Shown in pieces: positions 7,475-14,569 of a stretch of DNA of 26,019 nucleotides (position 1 is its first letter; each line of letters begins with the position of its first letter). A program made the translations under genes and the position numbers. The notes under the pieces were generated by a model that was given only the letters and a program-made list of their open reading frames with translations, did not search any database and was not told the DNA's origin. The DNA comes from an uncultured Oscillospiraceae bacterium (GTDB lineage: Bacteria > Bacillota > Clostridia > Oscillospirales > Oscillospiraceae): positions 1 to 26,019 of the forward strand of contig CAKTMQ010000009.1 in assembly GCA_934573945.1 (NCBI GenBank), read 5' to 3'.

Positions 7475-7599
7475 CGGAAAATCCCGATTCGCCGTTATTT
7501 CCTGCCAGAAACGTTTTTATCCAAAAGTATACACCGCAAAAGCACCCCATGTCGCAGTCCACCATGTATCAACAGTCCCGTGAATTCTCACAGAAATGC

Positions 7600-7628
7600 T
7601 TGTACCGCCATGTATCCTCGGCTATAAT
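7600..7628 (+). promoter_or_regulatory. Promoter of the acetyltransferase gene
   Basis: -35 TTGTAC (7600-7605), 17-nt spacer and -10 TATAAT (7623-7628). The ribosome site and ATG follow about 55 nt downstream. Confidence 0.75.
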
Positions 7629-7685
7629 AAGGTTAAATCTGTCAGCGCAGCACGACAAAGAAGCCATATTATGGAGGTGTGCCCC

Positions 7686-8345
7686 ATGCCGAATGAAAAG
7701 CGCCCTGATCCGAACACGATATATCCCATCACGGGATACAACAAGGAGATCTATGTCAAGCCGACCATCACCGATCCTCACATTATTGTAGGCGATTTTA
7801 CTTATATTGCCGATTCCTCTTTTGAAAATCATGTTTCACATCTGTATGCATGGAGCAATGACCGTCTGGTGATTGGGAAATTCTGTCAGATCGCCGCAGG
7901 CGTTGAGTTTGTGATGAACGGTGCCAATCATCAGATGAACGCCGTCACAACATTTCCGTTCTATACTCTGCAAGGATGGCATATGGCTCCGCCCGCGGCG
8001 TCCGACCTGCCGCTGAAAGGCGACACCATTATCGGAAATGACGTGTGGATCGGGCAAAATGCCGTGATCCTCCCTGGCGTACACATTGGCGACGGCGCCA
8101 TCATCGGCGCAAACAGTGTTGTAGGCAGCCATGTCGCCCCCTATACCATTGTTGTCGGAAATCCCGCAAGAACACTCAGAAAGCGCTTTGACACCGAACT
8201 GATCGACCTGCTGCTCCGCTTCAAATGGTGGGATCACAGCATTGATGAGATCAATTGTCTCATTCCGATACTGACCTGCAGCGATTTGGAAAAGGTCAAA
8301 GCAGAATTGCGCAGCCGACTGTGCGATCCGGCCGATACAATCTGA
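7686..8345 (+). CDS. Vat/CatB-like xenobiotic O-acetyltransferase
   Basis: A 219-residue left-handed beta-helix acetyltransferase of the XAT group, which transfers acetyl from acetyl-CoA to hydroxyls of streptogramin A (Vat) or chloramphenicol (CatB). The catalytic segment MNGANHQM places His82 at the same number as the catalytic His of Vat(D), followed by TTFPF. Hexapeptide repeats run from about residue 115 to 155 (IIGNDVWIGQNAVILPGVHI), then the VVGNPAR turn typical of the family. GGAGG lies 8 nt before the ATG at 7686; the longer upstream frame is rejected. It is a single-gene unit with its own promoter and terminator. Whether it acts on an antibiotic cannot be told from sequence. Confidence 0.93.
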   Translation: MPNEKRPDPNTIYPITGYNKEIYVKPTITDPHIIVGDFTYIADSSFENHVSHLYAWSNDRLVIGKFCQIAAGVEFVMNGANHQMNAVTTFPFYTLQGWHMAPPAASDLPLKGDTIIGNDVWIGQNAVILPGVHIGDGAIIGANSVVGSHVAPYTIVVGNPARTLRKRFDTELIDLLLRFKWWDHSIDEINCLIPILTCSDLEKVKAELRSRLCDPADTI

Positions 8346-8425
8346 GTCGATCCGCTGTTATAGCATCATTTTCATCGACGGCCACCTCTGTGTATGATTC
8401 ACTCCGCAGGCCGCGGGACATACAA

Positions 8426-8461
8426 AACGGCTCCGAAGCCTGAAAAGGCTTCAGAGCCGTT
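8426..8461 (+). terminator. Terminator of the acetyltransferase gene
   Basis: AACGGCTC-C-GAAGCC and GGCTTC-A-GAGCCGTT pair around a TGAAAA loop. It has only a short T stretch. The 80 nt between the stop codon and this hairpin hold nothing else. Confidence 0.7.
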
Positions 8462-8517
8462 CATACGTGATCATACCATACAGTGTGGGATGCGCCCCGC
8501 TGTTTTAGAGGGTAAAA

Positions 8518-8556
8518 GGGGCTGTTTTTTGGGGAAAAAGGGGTTGCTTTAGGGGG
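8518..8556 (+). other. Four G-runs, potential G-quadruplex
   Basis: Runs of at least four G at 8518-8521, 8531-8534, 8540-8543 and 8552-8556 are separated by 9, 5 and 8 nt. They lie between the acetyltransferase terminator and the 3' end of the TasA-like operon, where no ordinary hairpin terminator for that operon is evident. Confidence 0.4.
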
Positions 8557-8613
8557 ACAAAAGACAGCTTTTATACCCGATAAATAGGCATATGCATCCC
8601 ATGCAGTCTGTGC

Positions 8614-9486
8614 TCAGCCTGCCACCGCATTGCTGCCGTCGCCGCTGCTGCTGCCGGAGCTGCCGCTGCCGGTATCCGCGTCACCGCTGCCGCTGTCCGT
8701 GTCGCCTCCGGCATCACCGGTATCGCCGGTATTGCTGTCGTCAGGCGTGTCAGGAACCGTCGGGGCCTCAGGATCCGTGGGATTCGTAGGATCAGCCGGG
8801 GCAGTGGGATCAGCCGGGGCAGCGGGATCAGTCGGATCAGCAGGATCGACGGGGTCAGCCGGATCCGCAGGATCAACAGGGTCTGTCGGGTCAGTGGGAT
8901 CCACCGGATCAGCGGGATCCGTGGGATCATCCGGCGGGATGATGCCGTCCACACCGCCGCCGATAACGCTGTCCTGCTCAATGAACACCATATCCTCGGT
9001 GATCCAGCAGGGGGTAAAGGTGGCCTTTACATCCGTCTTGGTGCACAGCCAGAAAGCAATGGTATTGCTCTCCTCGCTGCTCCGGGCATAGTAAATCTCC
9101 TCCGCGCCGCTGCTCACATCCGTGAGGGTGATGCGGCAGGCCGCACCCACCGCGTCGCCGCCGGTCTCCAATTGTACATCGTACAGCTGGTAGGCATTCA
9201 GGGCATAGGCGCCGTCCTCATCCTGCGGCAGCGTGGTGGCGGCAATGGTATCCAGCCCCAGCAGCGCAACATCCGAGGTATATACCGTGGGGGTGATGGA
9301 ATAGGTCGCACCGGTCATATCTCCGATATTGGCGGTGTACTGGGCGGAGAACCAGCCCCAGGTCAGCGTGCAAAGGCAGATCATACAGGCGCAGATGCCC
9401 AGTACAGAGGGCAGCAGCACCGACAGCAGCGACGTGGAAGCGTTCTGCGCAGGTCTGCCCTTGTTGGCAAAGTGTAAGTATTTCAT
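8614..9486 (-). CDS. Secreted or membrane-anchored protein with Asp-Pro repeat stalk
   Basis: A 290-residue protein, last in the TasA-like operon. An N-terminal hydrophobic segment (about residues 18-44) ends in TWGWFSAQYTANIGD, a variant of the SipW-type cleavage region. A folded domain of about 120 residues follows (to about 180). Then comes a low-complexity stalk (about 184-250) of DPTDPADPVDP-type repeats and a Gly/Ser/Asp-rich tail (to 290) with no sorting motif or second membrane segment. GAGAGG precedes the ATG at 9486; a start at 9504 is less well supported. Inferred to be a surface accessory component. No known family is recognised for the folded domain. Confidence 0.75.
   Translation of the reverse strand: MKYLHFANKGRPAQNASTSLLSVLLPSVLGICACMICLCTLTWGWFSAQYTANIGDMTGATYSITPTVYTSDVALLGLDTIAATTLPQDEDGAYALNAYQLYDVQLETGGDAVGAACRITLTDVSSGAEEIYYARSSEESNTIAFWLCTKTDVKATFTPCWITEDMVFIEQDSVIGGGVDGIIPPDDPTDPADPVDPTDPTDPVDPADPADPVDPADPTDPAAPADPTAPADPTNPTDPEAPTVPDTPDDSNTGDTGDAGGDTDSGSGDADTGSGSSGSSSGDGSNAVAG
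8760..8941 (-). repeat. Degenerate 9-nt coding repeats (Asp-Pro stalk)
   Basis: Units of the type GGATCAGCC (on the + strand) repeat with variation and encode DP-A/T/V triplets on the minus strand. The tract is likely to vary in length by slippage between strains. Confidence 0.7.
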
Positions 9487-9519
9487 AATACGCCTCTCAA
9501 TCACAGAAGTCTATCCACA

Positions 9520-10668
9520 TCAGGGGTTCGTAGTCAAGATGGAAGAAGTTGGGTCCGCATTCAGATACAGGGTCAGCACACCGTTTGTCTCATCATACGC
9601 ATAACGGAGCGTGGTGGACTCCGAATCGGTGCCGTCAAAGAGCAATTTGCCGTTGACCGTCACGCTCTTCATATCCTTGCCCACATTCAGCTGCAGTGTG
9701 GCCAGTTTAGTCTCTTCCGTCGTATCACCTGCATCCGCGACATTAAACTTCCACGTGGTTCTTTCCGACTCATTCGTGTTGTCATACACGCCCTGCAGCT
9801 CAAACCCAAAGCTGATGCTGTCAGTAGCCAGCTTGTCCGTATTCGTGACCACACCCAGTGTCACCCTGGTGCCTGCGGGAAGTCCCATAGAGGCAGGGAT
9901 CGTCGCCGTGACAGCACCCTGCGTCGCCATATCCAAGGCATTATTCAGCACAAAGGGCGCAAGCTCCGAACTACCTTCCGTCACGGGCACATAAGCTACT
10001 GTATCTACCAGCGCGGCATCCACACGCGCCTGATAGCGGGACTCCTTGTCGTAATCGCCGCTGAAAGCGTCCTCGTCGCCCTCAGCCTGCCGCACGCATA
10101 CCACCACCTGTGGGGTGGGGATCGGTTCAGACAGCGGAGCACCGTTGGACAGCGTGGCCGACAAGTTCAGGATAAGCTCATTATTCTCCGCAGAGCCCTC
10201 TGCCTTGGCGGGCAACTTAAACTCCTTGCCGAAAGGCGTCGTCTCAGCATCGTCACCCACCGTTAGCTCCCAGGTCATCTGCTCTGCCGCGATAGGCGTG
10301 ACGCCGGTGAGCATCACCTTGCACATCAGGTTCAAAGAGCCGTCGTTGACCAGCTTCAGGGGCTGTATCTTATTAGTTCCATTATCCCATTTTACGGGAT
10401 CCTCAGCTGTGGGCAATTTGCCCTCAGGGGTAAGGAACTGCAAGCCTGTCGTTCCGTCATAGTCTGTATAGTTCCACGTCTCGTCGTCATTCTTACTGGT
10501 GCCGTATTGCAGCGTCACGTTCAGGTTGCCTGCCTGCAGTGTGCTGACGGTGTTGACCGTGTCGGTGAACCACGCGAAAGTCGTGCCCACCAGCATGGCG
10601 GTGCACAGCAGCAGCACCATGACACTGCCCAACAGCGCACGGGTCGTGGTGTTGGATTTTACTCTCAT
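9520..10668 (-). CDS. TasA-like SipW-dependent secreted protein
   Basis: A 382-residue protein with a basic N terminus, a hydrophobic core and the motif VGTTFAWFTDTVNTVSTLQA followed by GNLNVTLQY, the hallmark of SipW-type signal peptides and the start of the TasA/camelysin fold. The remainder is beta-rich with no transmembrane segment or sorting signal. TasA relatives assemble into extracellular fibres of the biofilm matrix (known); assembly here is inferred. AAAGGAG precedes the ATG by 10 nt. It lies 89 nt behind the signal peptidase gene, with an intervening hairpin, and is probably the major substrate of that enzyme. Confidence 0.88.
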   Translation of the reverse strand: MRVKSNTTTRALLGSVMVLLLCTAMLVGTTFAWFTDTVNTVSTLQAGNLNVTLQYGTSKNDDETWNYTDYDGTTGLQFLTPEGKLPTAEDPVKWDNGTNKIQPLKLVNDGSLNLMCKVMLTGVTPIAAEQMTWELTVGDDAETTPFGKEFKLPAKAEGSAENNELILNLSATLSNGAPLSEPIPTPQVVVCVRQAEGDEDAFSGDYDKESRYQARVDAALVDTVAYVPVTEGSSELAPFVLNNALDMATQGAVTATIPASMGLPAGTRVTLGVVTNTDKLATDSISFGFELQGVYDNTNESERTTWKFNVADAGDTTEETKLATLQLNVGKDMKSVTVNGKLLFDGTDSESTTLRYAYDETNGVLTLYLNADPTSSILTTNP

Positions 10669-10690
10669 CCGTGTTCGCTCCTTTTCTCTC

Positions 10691-10709
10691 GGCGGCGAAA
10701 CGCGCCGCC
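10691..10709 (-). promoter_or_regulatory. Intercistronic hairpin before the TasA-like gene
   Basis: GGCGGCG and CGCCGCC pair around a 5-nt loop just upstream of the ribosome site. It has no T run, so it may stabilise a processed mRNA or affect translation rather than terminate. Confidence 0.45.
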
Positions 10710-10757
10710 AAGGATTTTTAAGGATTTTGCCGTATATACCGGCAACGAAAGGACTGC

Positions 10758-11465
10758 TTATTCCTTCGTCTGGGGCACCGAGCCGGCGGAGGATGCATCG
10801 CTGCTCTGTCCGCTCAGCTGCGCCTTCAGCGCCAGCAGCTCTTCCAGCATCTGCTGGGTCTCCTTACGCTCGGACTCCAGCTTTTCCCGCTCTTTCTTCA
10901 GCTCGGACTGCTGCTCGGCCTTATACTGCCGGAACAGCTGCACACAGCGGATGCCCTCGATAAGGATCAGCACCAGAAAGGGCACCAGAATGCAGGCGAT
11001 GTAGCCGGGCGTAGTCTTGAGGAACATGAAGAACTTGCCCACACCGGCCAGGCGACCCGTGTATTTACCCAGCACGAAGGGATAGGTCACCACGGTCTCA
11101 TCATCGGTGTCGGTGGTGGTACCGTAGGTGATAAAGCCCGGCTCGCCGTTCTCGTTGGTGGTCAGCGCCCGGATCTTATGGGTCACGGTCTCGCCGAAGT
11201 TGCCGCTGTTCTGGGAGGTATAGGCGATGATGTCGCCCACCTGCAGGGTGGAGGGATCCACTTCCTTGACCAGCACCAGGTCACCGGCGTTAAAGTCCGT
11301 CTTGCTCATGGAGTCGGACAGGACGATAAAGGCCTTGCGGCCAAACAGGCTGCGGTCAGCACGGTTGAAGGTGGTGACGGAGATGATGGTGAACACCATC
11401 ATAAACGCCGCCACGGCCACCACAAGCCAGGTCAGGACAGTTCTTATTATACGCAGTGCTTTCAT
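10758..11465 (-). CDS. sipW: SipW-type (ER-type) signal peptidase I
   Basis: A 235-residue membrane peptidase. An N-terminal transmembrane segment (about residues 8-31) is followed by VLSDSMSKTDF, carrying the nucleophile Ser52, and by TVTHKI with His96 where typical bacterial enzymes have Lys; this Ser-His arrangement is the ER/SipW type. A second hydrophobic segment (about 143-166) precedes a charged coiled coil (about 172-218) not typical of the core family. SipW enzymes process TasA-type precursors; the three neighbouring secreted proteins are the obvious substrates. The ribosome site AAGGAG overlaps the stop of the preceding gene, so translation is coupled. The symbol follows family resemblance. 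Confidence 0.92.
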   Translation of the reverse strand: MKALRIIRTVLTWLVVAVAAFMMVFTIISVTTFNRADRSLFGRKAFIVLSDSMSKTDFNAGDLVLVKEVDPSTLQVGDIIAYTSQNSGNFGETVTHKIRALTTNENGEPGFITYGTTTDTDDETVVTYPFVLGKYTGRLAGVGKFFMFLKTTPGYIACILVPFLVLILIEGIRCVQLFRQYKAEQQSELKKEREKLESERKETQQMLEELLALKAQLSGQSSDASSAGSVPQTKE

Positions 11466-11474
11466 ATGTACTCC

Positions 11475-12074
11475 TTAGTTGAATTCCCGTTCCAGATTGT
11501 TGCGCACCTGGGTCGCCTCTGCGCACAGAGAGAACCGCAGCTCGCCGTTCTGGGCTTCGTTGCCGATATGCTCCGGGAAGTAGATCACCAGCGTCAGATC
11601 CTGCTGGGCACCGATCTTCAGCTCGCTGTCGGCCGCCTTGACAAAATCACGCTTGAGCTGGCTGGGCGTGCCCCGGAAGAGCACCTTGCCGTTGGCCAGA
11701 TCCTGCCGGGTCTCGTAGTTGCCCTCCAGAATACTGACCTGCAGCACATCTGCCAGACTGCCGCCCACATTGGACATATACACCCGGTAGTATACCTCAC
11801 AGGTGCTCTTGTTCTTTACCGAAAACGCCTTCTTTACCGTCATGCCCGGCTCGAACAGGAACTCGTCCTCCTCGATGAGCCGGTCATACTCGCCCAGCTC
11901 GCGGCCGGACTCGTCACACAGGGCGATGTCCACCTTGCCGGTGGCAAAGAGGTTGTTGTCCACACGCAGCAGCGTGTAGGCCAGGGCGATGGTGGAGGTC
12001 AACAGGCACACGGACAGCACCACGATCAGTGCCACACTGCCTGCCAGACGCTTTCTGGTCTTTGTCTTTTCCAT
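11475..12074 (-). CDS. TasA-family secreted protein (second, smaller)
   Basis: A 199-residue protein with a hydrophobic N-terminal segment (about residues 11-33), then TLLRVDNNLFATGKVDIALC, the region that in TasA-like proteins follows the SipW cleavage site (N-x-F-x-x-G-x-V). The rest is beta-rich and contains FEPGMTVKKAFSVKN, a conserved TasA-family turn also seen as FEPGYTRVVALRFKN in the gene at 1-1311. The ATG at 12074 lies one base after the stop of the upstream gene, with AGAGGG inside that gene's end, so it is translationally coupled; the longer frame to 12248 is rejected. Possible minor subunit or anchor adaptor of the fibre (inference). Confidence 0.85.
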   Translation of the reverse strand: MEKTKTRKRLAGSVALIVVLSVCLLTSTIALAYTLLRVDNNLFATGKVDIALCDESGRELGEYDRLIEEDEFLFEPGMTVKKAFSVKNKSTCEVYYRVYMSNVGGSLADVLQVSILEGNYETRQDLANGKVLFRGTPSQLKRDFVKAADSELKIGAQQDLTLVIYFPEHIGNEAQNGELRFSLCAEATQVRNNLEREFN

Positions 12075-12075
12075 G

Positions 12076-12966
12076 TCAGCCCTCTCTTTCCTGCTGCCGC
12101 TTCTTACGCACAGCCAGCACCAGCAGCAGTGCCAGACTGCCGGAGGTGAGACTGAGCCAGAGGACAGGCTGCGCCGTATCTCCGGTGCGCGGAGACACCA
12201 GATGGTCGGCGTCAGGCTTCTGGTCGGGATCAAGGGGATTGGGATCACGGGAATCGTCCACCCACCACAGGAAATCGGCCTTGAGCACCTTGTTCATGTA
12301 CTCATTGCCCACTTCCCTGCCGTCCAGATAGACCTCGATATGGTAGAGAATATCCATACCGCCGGTGATCTGTGCCCGACTCGGCATCGGCGCCTTGTAA
12401 TCCAGCGACGCGGGGATGTCCCGCATCAGGCCTTCGTAGAGCAGCTGACCATCCGCCGACACGCGCATCTTCAGCACCTCCGCCAGCTTCTGGTAGGCGG
12501 GGTTGTCCTGAATCTTGGCCGTGAAGTGCACCGTCACCGAGTAGTTGGCAAACAGCCGCAGGCGGTAATCCTGCTCCACCCGGTCACCGGGCAGCATACC
12601 CGTGGCGTCAAAGGCGGCGTTCTCGCTGGCGTGGCGCTTGTACAGCTCCAGCAGCACCGAATAATCGGTGGTGCTGTTGCCGCCGCCGCTGACCGACTCC
12701 CCGGACTGCGCCGTCTGGCCGCCGGAGGGCTGCCGGGAAGCATCCGTACCGCCGGTGGTATCCGGCAGGCCGTCCCGATCCGGCGTATCCGCATCGGCAC
12801 CTGTCTGATTCCATGTAACAGCGTTATCGGGCACCTCGACGGAGGCATGACCGCTGGACAGCTTCTGCCAGATCAGCACGCCGCACAAGGCGGCCACACT
12901 GAGAGCCAGCAGGATCGACAGCACCACGATGACCGTGCGCATCCCCTTTTTTTCTGTTTTTCTCAT
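12076..12966 (-). CDS. Surface protein with C-terminal SPRTG sorting signal
   Basis: A 296-residue protein. N-terminal transmembrane/signal segment at about residues 11-33, a Ser/Gly/Asp/Thr-rich linker (about 45-100), then a beta-rich domain (about 102-235). The C terminus has SPRTG (258-262), a hydrophobic stretch (about 266-286) and the basic tail RKKRQQEREG, the layout of a sortase substrate. (S/N)PxTG motifs are used by class B sortases such as that of Clostridioides difficile (known). No sortase is in the window. AGAGGG precedes the ATG at 12966; the longer frame to 13152 starts inside the promoter and is rejected. It is first in the operon and could anchor the TasA-like fibre to the wall (inference). 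Confidence 0.82.
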   Translation of the reverse strand: MRKTEKKGMRTVIVVLSILLALSVAALCGVLIWQKLSSGHASVEVPDNAVTWNQTGADADTPDRDGLPDTTGGTDASRQPSGGQTAQSGESVSGGGNSTTDYSVLLELYKRHASENAAFDATGMLPGDRVEQDYRLRLFANYSVTVHFTAKIQDNPAYQKLAEVLKMRVSADGQLLYEGLMRDIPASLDYKAPMPSRAQITGGMDILYHIEVYLDGREVGNEYMNKVLKADFLWWVDDSRDPNPLDPDQKPDADHLVSPRTGDTAQPVLWLSLTSGSLALLLVLAVRKKRQQEREG

Positions 12967-12987
12967 TTTGCACCCTCTTTCATCACC

Positions 12988-13018
12988 CGGAGCTACCGCA
13001 CCGGGCAGTGCGGCTCCG
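12988..13018 (-). promoter_or_regulatory. Leader hairpin of the TasA-like operon
   Basis: CGGAG...CCGCAC and GTGCGG...CTCCG form a strong hairpin in the 5' leader, about 22 nt before the first start codon. It could modulate translation or stability. No known riboswitch is recognised in the roughly 160-nt leader. Confidence 0.4.
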
Positions 13019-13132
13019 TGCCGCGTTATGGGGGCACCGTGTACCGATACTGCCGCGCCAAACCTCCCCCAAGGTCTCTCCTTTTCCGGCCGCAGACGGC
13101 AAACGGGCAGACTACCCCACATAAGTATCCTC

Positions 13133-13161
13133 ATTGTAGCACACGCCGTCAAAAATGTACA
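13133..13161 (-). promoter_or_regulatory. Probable promoter of the TasA-like operon
   Basis: -10 TACAAT (13133-13138) with a 17-nt spacer to TGTACA (13156-13161), a 4 of 6 match to the -35 consensus, on the minus strand. Confidence 0.55.
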
Positions 13162-13277
13162 GTCTTTTTATTGATATTATGAAGGAATTTGTGAGCATCC
13201 TCTCAAATACCGTTCCACATCACGCCGATACCGGACATATGCGGAAATACCACCATGGCAAGGCGGCCTTTTGGGCG

Positions 13278-13306
13278 TTGCGTTTCTTCTTTTTTTATGG
13301 TATGCT
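13278..13306 (+). promoter_or_regulatory. Probable promoter of the ECF S component gene
   Basis: -35 TTGCGT (13278-13283), 17-nt spacer and -10 TATGCT (13301-13306). A short CCGG/CGC hairpin lies between it and the ribosome site AGAGGAG. Confidence 0.55.
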
Positions 13307-13368
13307 CCTGTTGAAACCCTACCGGGGCGCTTTGCGCGCCGGAATACCCGTGAGAGGAGTTTATCATT

Positions 13369-13935
13369 ATGAAACGGTCTTCCCTGAAAAATCTGGTGCT
13401 CTCCGCCCTGTTTCTGGCCATCGGGCTGGTGCTGCCGTTCTTTACCGGACAGATCCCAGCCGTGGGCAAAATGCTGCTGCCCATGCACATCCCCGTGCTG
13501 CTGTGCGGCCTGATCTGCGGCTGGCAGTACGGTCTGGGCGTGGGCTTCGTGCTGCCGCTGGTACGCTCGGCACTGTTTTATATGCCGGTGATGTTCCCCA
13601 CCGCCATCGCCATGGCCTTTGAGCTGGCGGCCTACGGACTGGTGATCGGCCTGCTGTACGCCCACAGCCGGTGGCAGTGCGTCAAGGCGCTGTATAAGTG
13701 CCTCATTCCCGCCATGATCGCCGGACGACTGGTGTGGGGCGTGGTGATGGTGGTGCTGATGGGTCTGAGCGGCGGCGCCTTCACGCTGGAGCTGTTCATG
13801 GCCGGTGCGGTGGTCAACGCCCTGCCGGGCATCGCCCTGCAGCTGGTGCTGATCCCGGCGGTGATGGTGCTGCTGGATCGGACGAAGCTGGTGTGCTTCA
13901 CCCGCAGCGACCGGAGCGCCGGTGAGACGGCATGA
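13369..13935 (+). CDS. ECF transporter S component (pantothenate-type resemblance)
   Basis: A 188-residue integral membrane protein with about six hydrophobic segments. The conserved run LPFFTGQIPAVGKMLLPMHI (residues 22-41) followed by PVLLCGLICGW marks an ECF S component of the ECF_trnsprt family, the substrate-capturing subunit that partners with shared EcfA/EcfT. The substrate is uncertain; the sequence reminds me of PanT-like members. AGAGGAG lies 10 nt before the ATG. The stop overlaps the start of the downstream kinase (ATGA), so the two are co-translated, which links import to phosphorylation. No EcfT is in the window; an ECF ATPase fragment at 25446 is degenerate. Confidence 0.88.
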   Translation: MKRSSLKNLVLSALFLAIGLVLPFFTGQIPAVGKMLLPMHIPVLLCGLICGWQYGLGVGFVLPLVRSALFYMPVMFPTAIAMAFELAAYGLVIGLLYAHSRWQCVKALYKCLIPAMIAGRLVWGVVMVVLMGLSGGAFTLELFMAGAVVNALPGIALQLVLIPAVMVLLDRTKLVCFTRSDRSAGETA

Positions 13936-14504
13936 TAGAGACGGACTTCCGGCAGCTGACAGACAGCATCCGGCGGCTCACCTCCCGGGCGCGGCAGACG
14001 CTGGTGGCCATCGACGGCCGGTGCGGCGCCGGCAAGACCACGCTGGCGGCACGGCTGCAGGCCGAGCTGGGCGGGCAGGTGCTCCACATGGACGACTTCT
14101 TCCTCCGCCCCGAGCAGCGGACGGAGTCGCGTCTGGCGCAGCCCGGCGGCAACGTGGACTATGAGCGCTTTCTGGAGGAGGTGCTGCTGCCGCTGACGCG
14201 GGGACAGGACTTCATCTACCGCCCCTACAGCTGCGCCCGGCAGCAGTTGGGTACAGGCGCGGCCATGCAGGCCATGGGGCTGACCATCGTGGAGGGCTCC
14301 TACGCCTGTCATCCGGCGCTGCGGGAGCATTACGACCTGCGGCTGTTCCTGACGGTGACGCCGGAGGAGCAGCTGCGGCGGATCCGGGCACGGAGCGGCG
14401 CGGAGAAGGCCGATGTATTCGTGCAGCGGTGGATCCCGCTGGAGGAGCTGTATTTCCGGGCGTGTGCCGTGGCCGAGGGCGCCGATCTGGTGCTGGAGGA
14501 GTGA
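13932..14504 (+). CDS. Uridine-kinase-like P-loop kinase coupled to the ECF S gene
   Basis: A 190-residue protein with Walker A GRCGAGKTT at residues 29-37, a MDDFFLRPEQR segment (about 54-64) typical of uridine kinase/phosphoribulokinase-like enzymes (substrate-proximal Asp pair), and a lid-like Arg-rich region (RRIRARSG, about 149-156). This fold includes uridine kinase and type I pantothenate kinase. Its start overlaps the stop of the S component by 4 nt. The most economical inference is a kinase that traps the imported substrate; the substrate is not readable from sequence. It ends 30 nt before a shared terminator. Confidence 0.85.
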   Translation: MIETDFRQLTDSIRRLTSRARQTLVAIDGRCGAGKTTLAARLQAELGGQVLHMDDFFLRPEQRTESRLAQPGGNVDYERFLEEVLLPLTRGQDFIYRPYSCARQQLGTGAAMQAMGLTIVEGSYACHPALREHYDLRLFLTVTPEEQLRRIRARSGAEKADVFVQRWIPLEELYFRACAVAEGADLVLEE

Positions 14505-14535
14505 GCATCGTCCCTCGCTGTACAATTGAAAAAGG

Positions 14536-14569
14536 CGTGCCCCTCCCGTTTGGGAGGGGCACGTTTTTT
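14536..14569. terminator. Bidirectional terminator between kinase and spoVAF
   Basis: A 12-bp perfect stem (CGTGCCCCTCCC and complement) with a GTTT loop, followed by TTTTTT on the + strand and a partial A/T flank on the other. It abuts the stop codon of the minus-strand gene at 14569. Confidence 0.9.

Noticed and set aside
7116..7583. 155-codon + strand frame across rnpB
   Set aside because: The sequence is the RNase P RNA; the frame is fortuitous.
8740..8941. Repeat tract as a CRISPR array
   Set aside because: Units are 9 nt, degenerate and without unique spacers; they encode Asp-Pro repeats in frame. No CRISPR array was seen anywhere in the window.
11178..12149. Long + strand frame of 323 codons across the sipW and small TasA-like genes
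   Set aside because: It is the antisense of two well-supported genes with ribosome sites and conserved motifs; its translation is His/Gln-rich and looks like a shadow of GC-rich coding DNA.
12967..13132. Riboswitch in the TasA-like operon leader
   Set aside because: There is a stable hairpin but no recognisable riboswitch core.
11989..13182. 397-codon + strand frame opposite the SPRTG protein
   Set aside because: Shadow frame; the minus strand has the signal segment, sorting motif and ribosome site.
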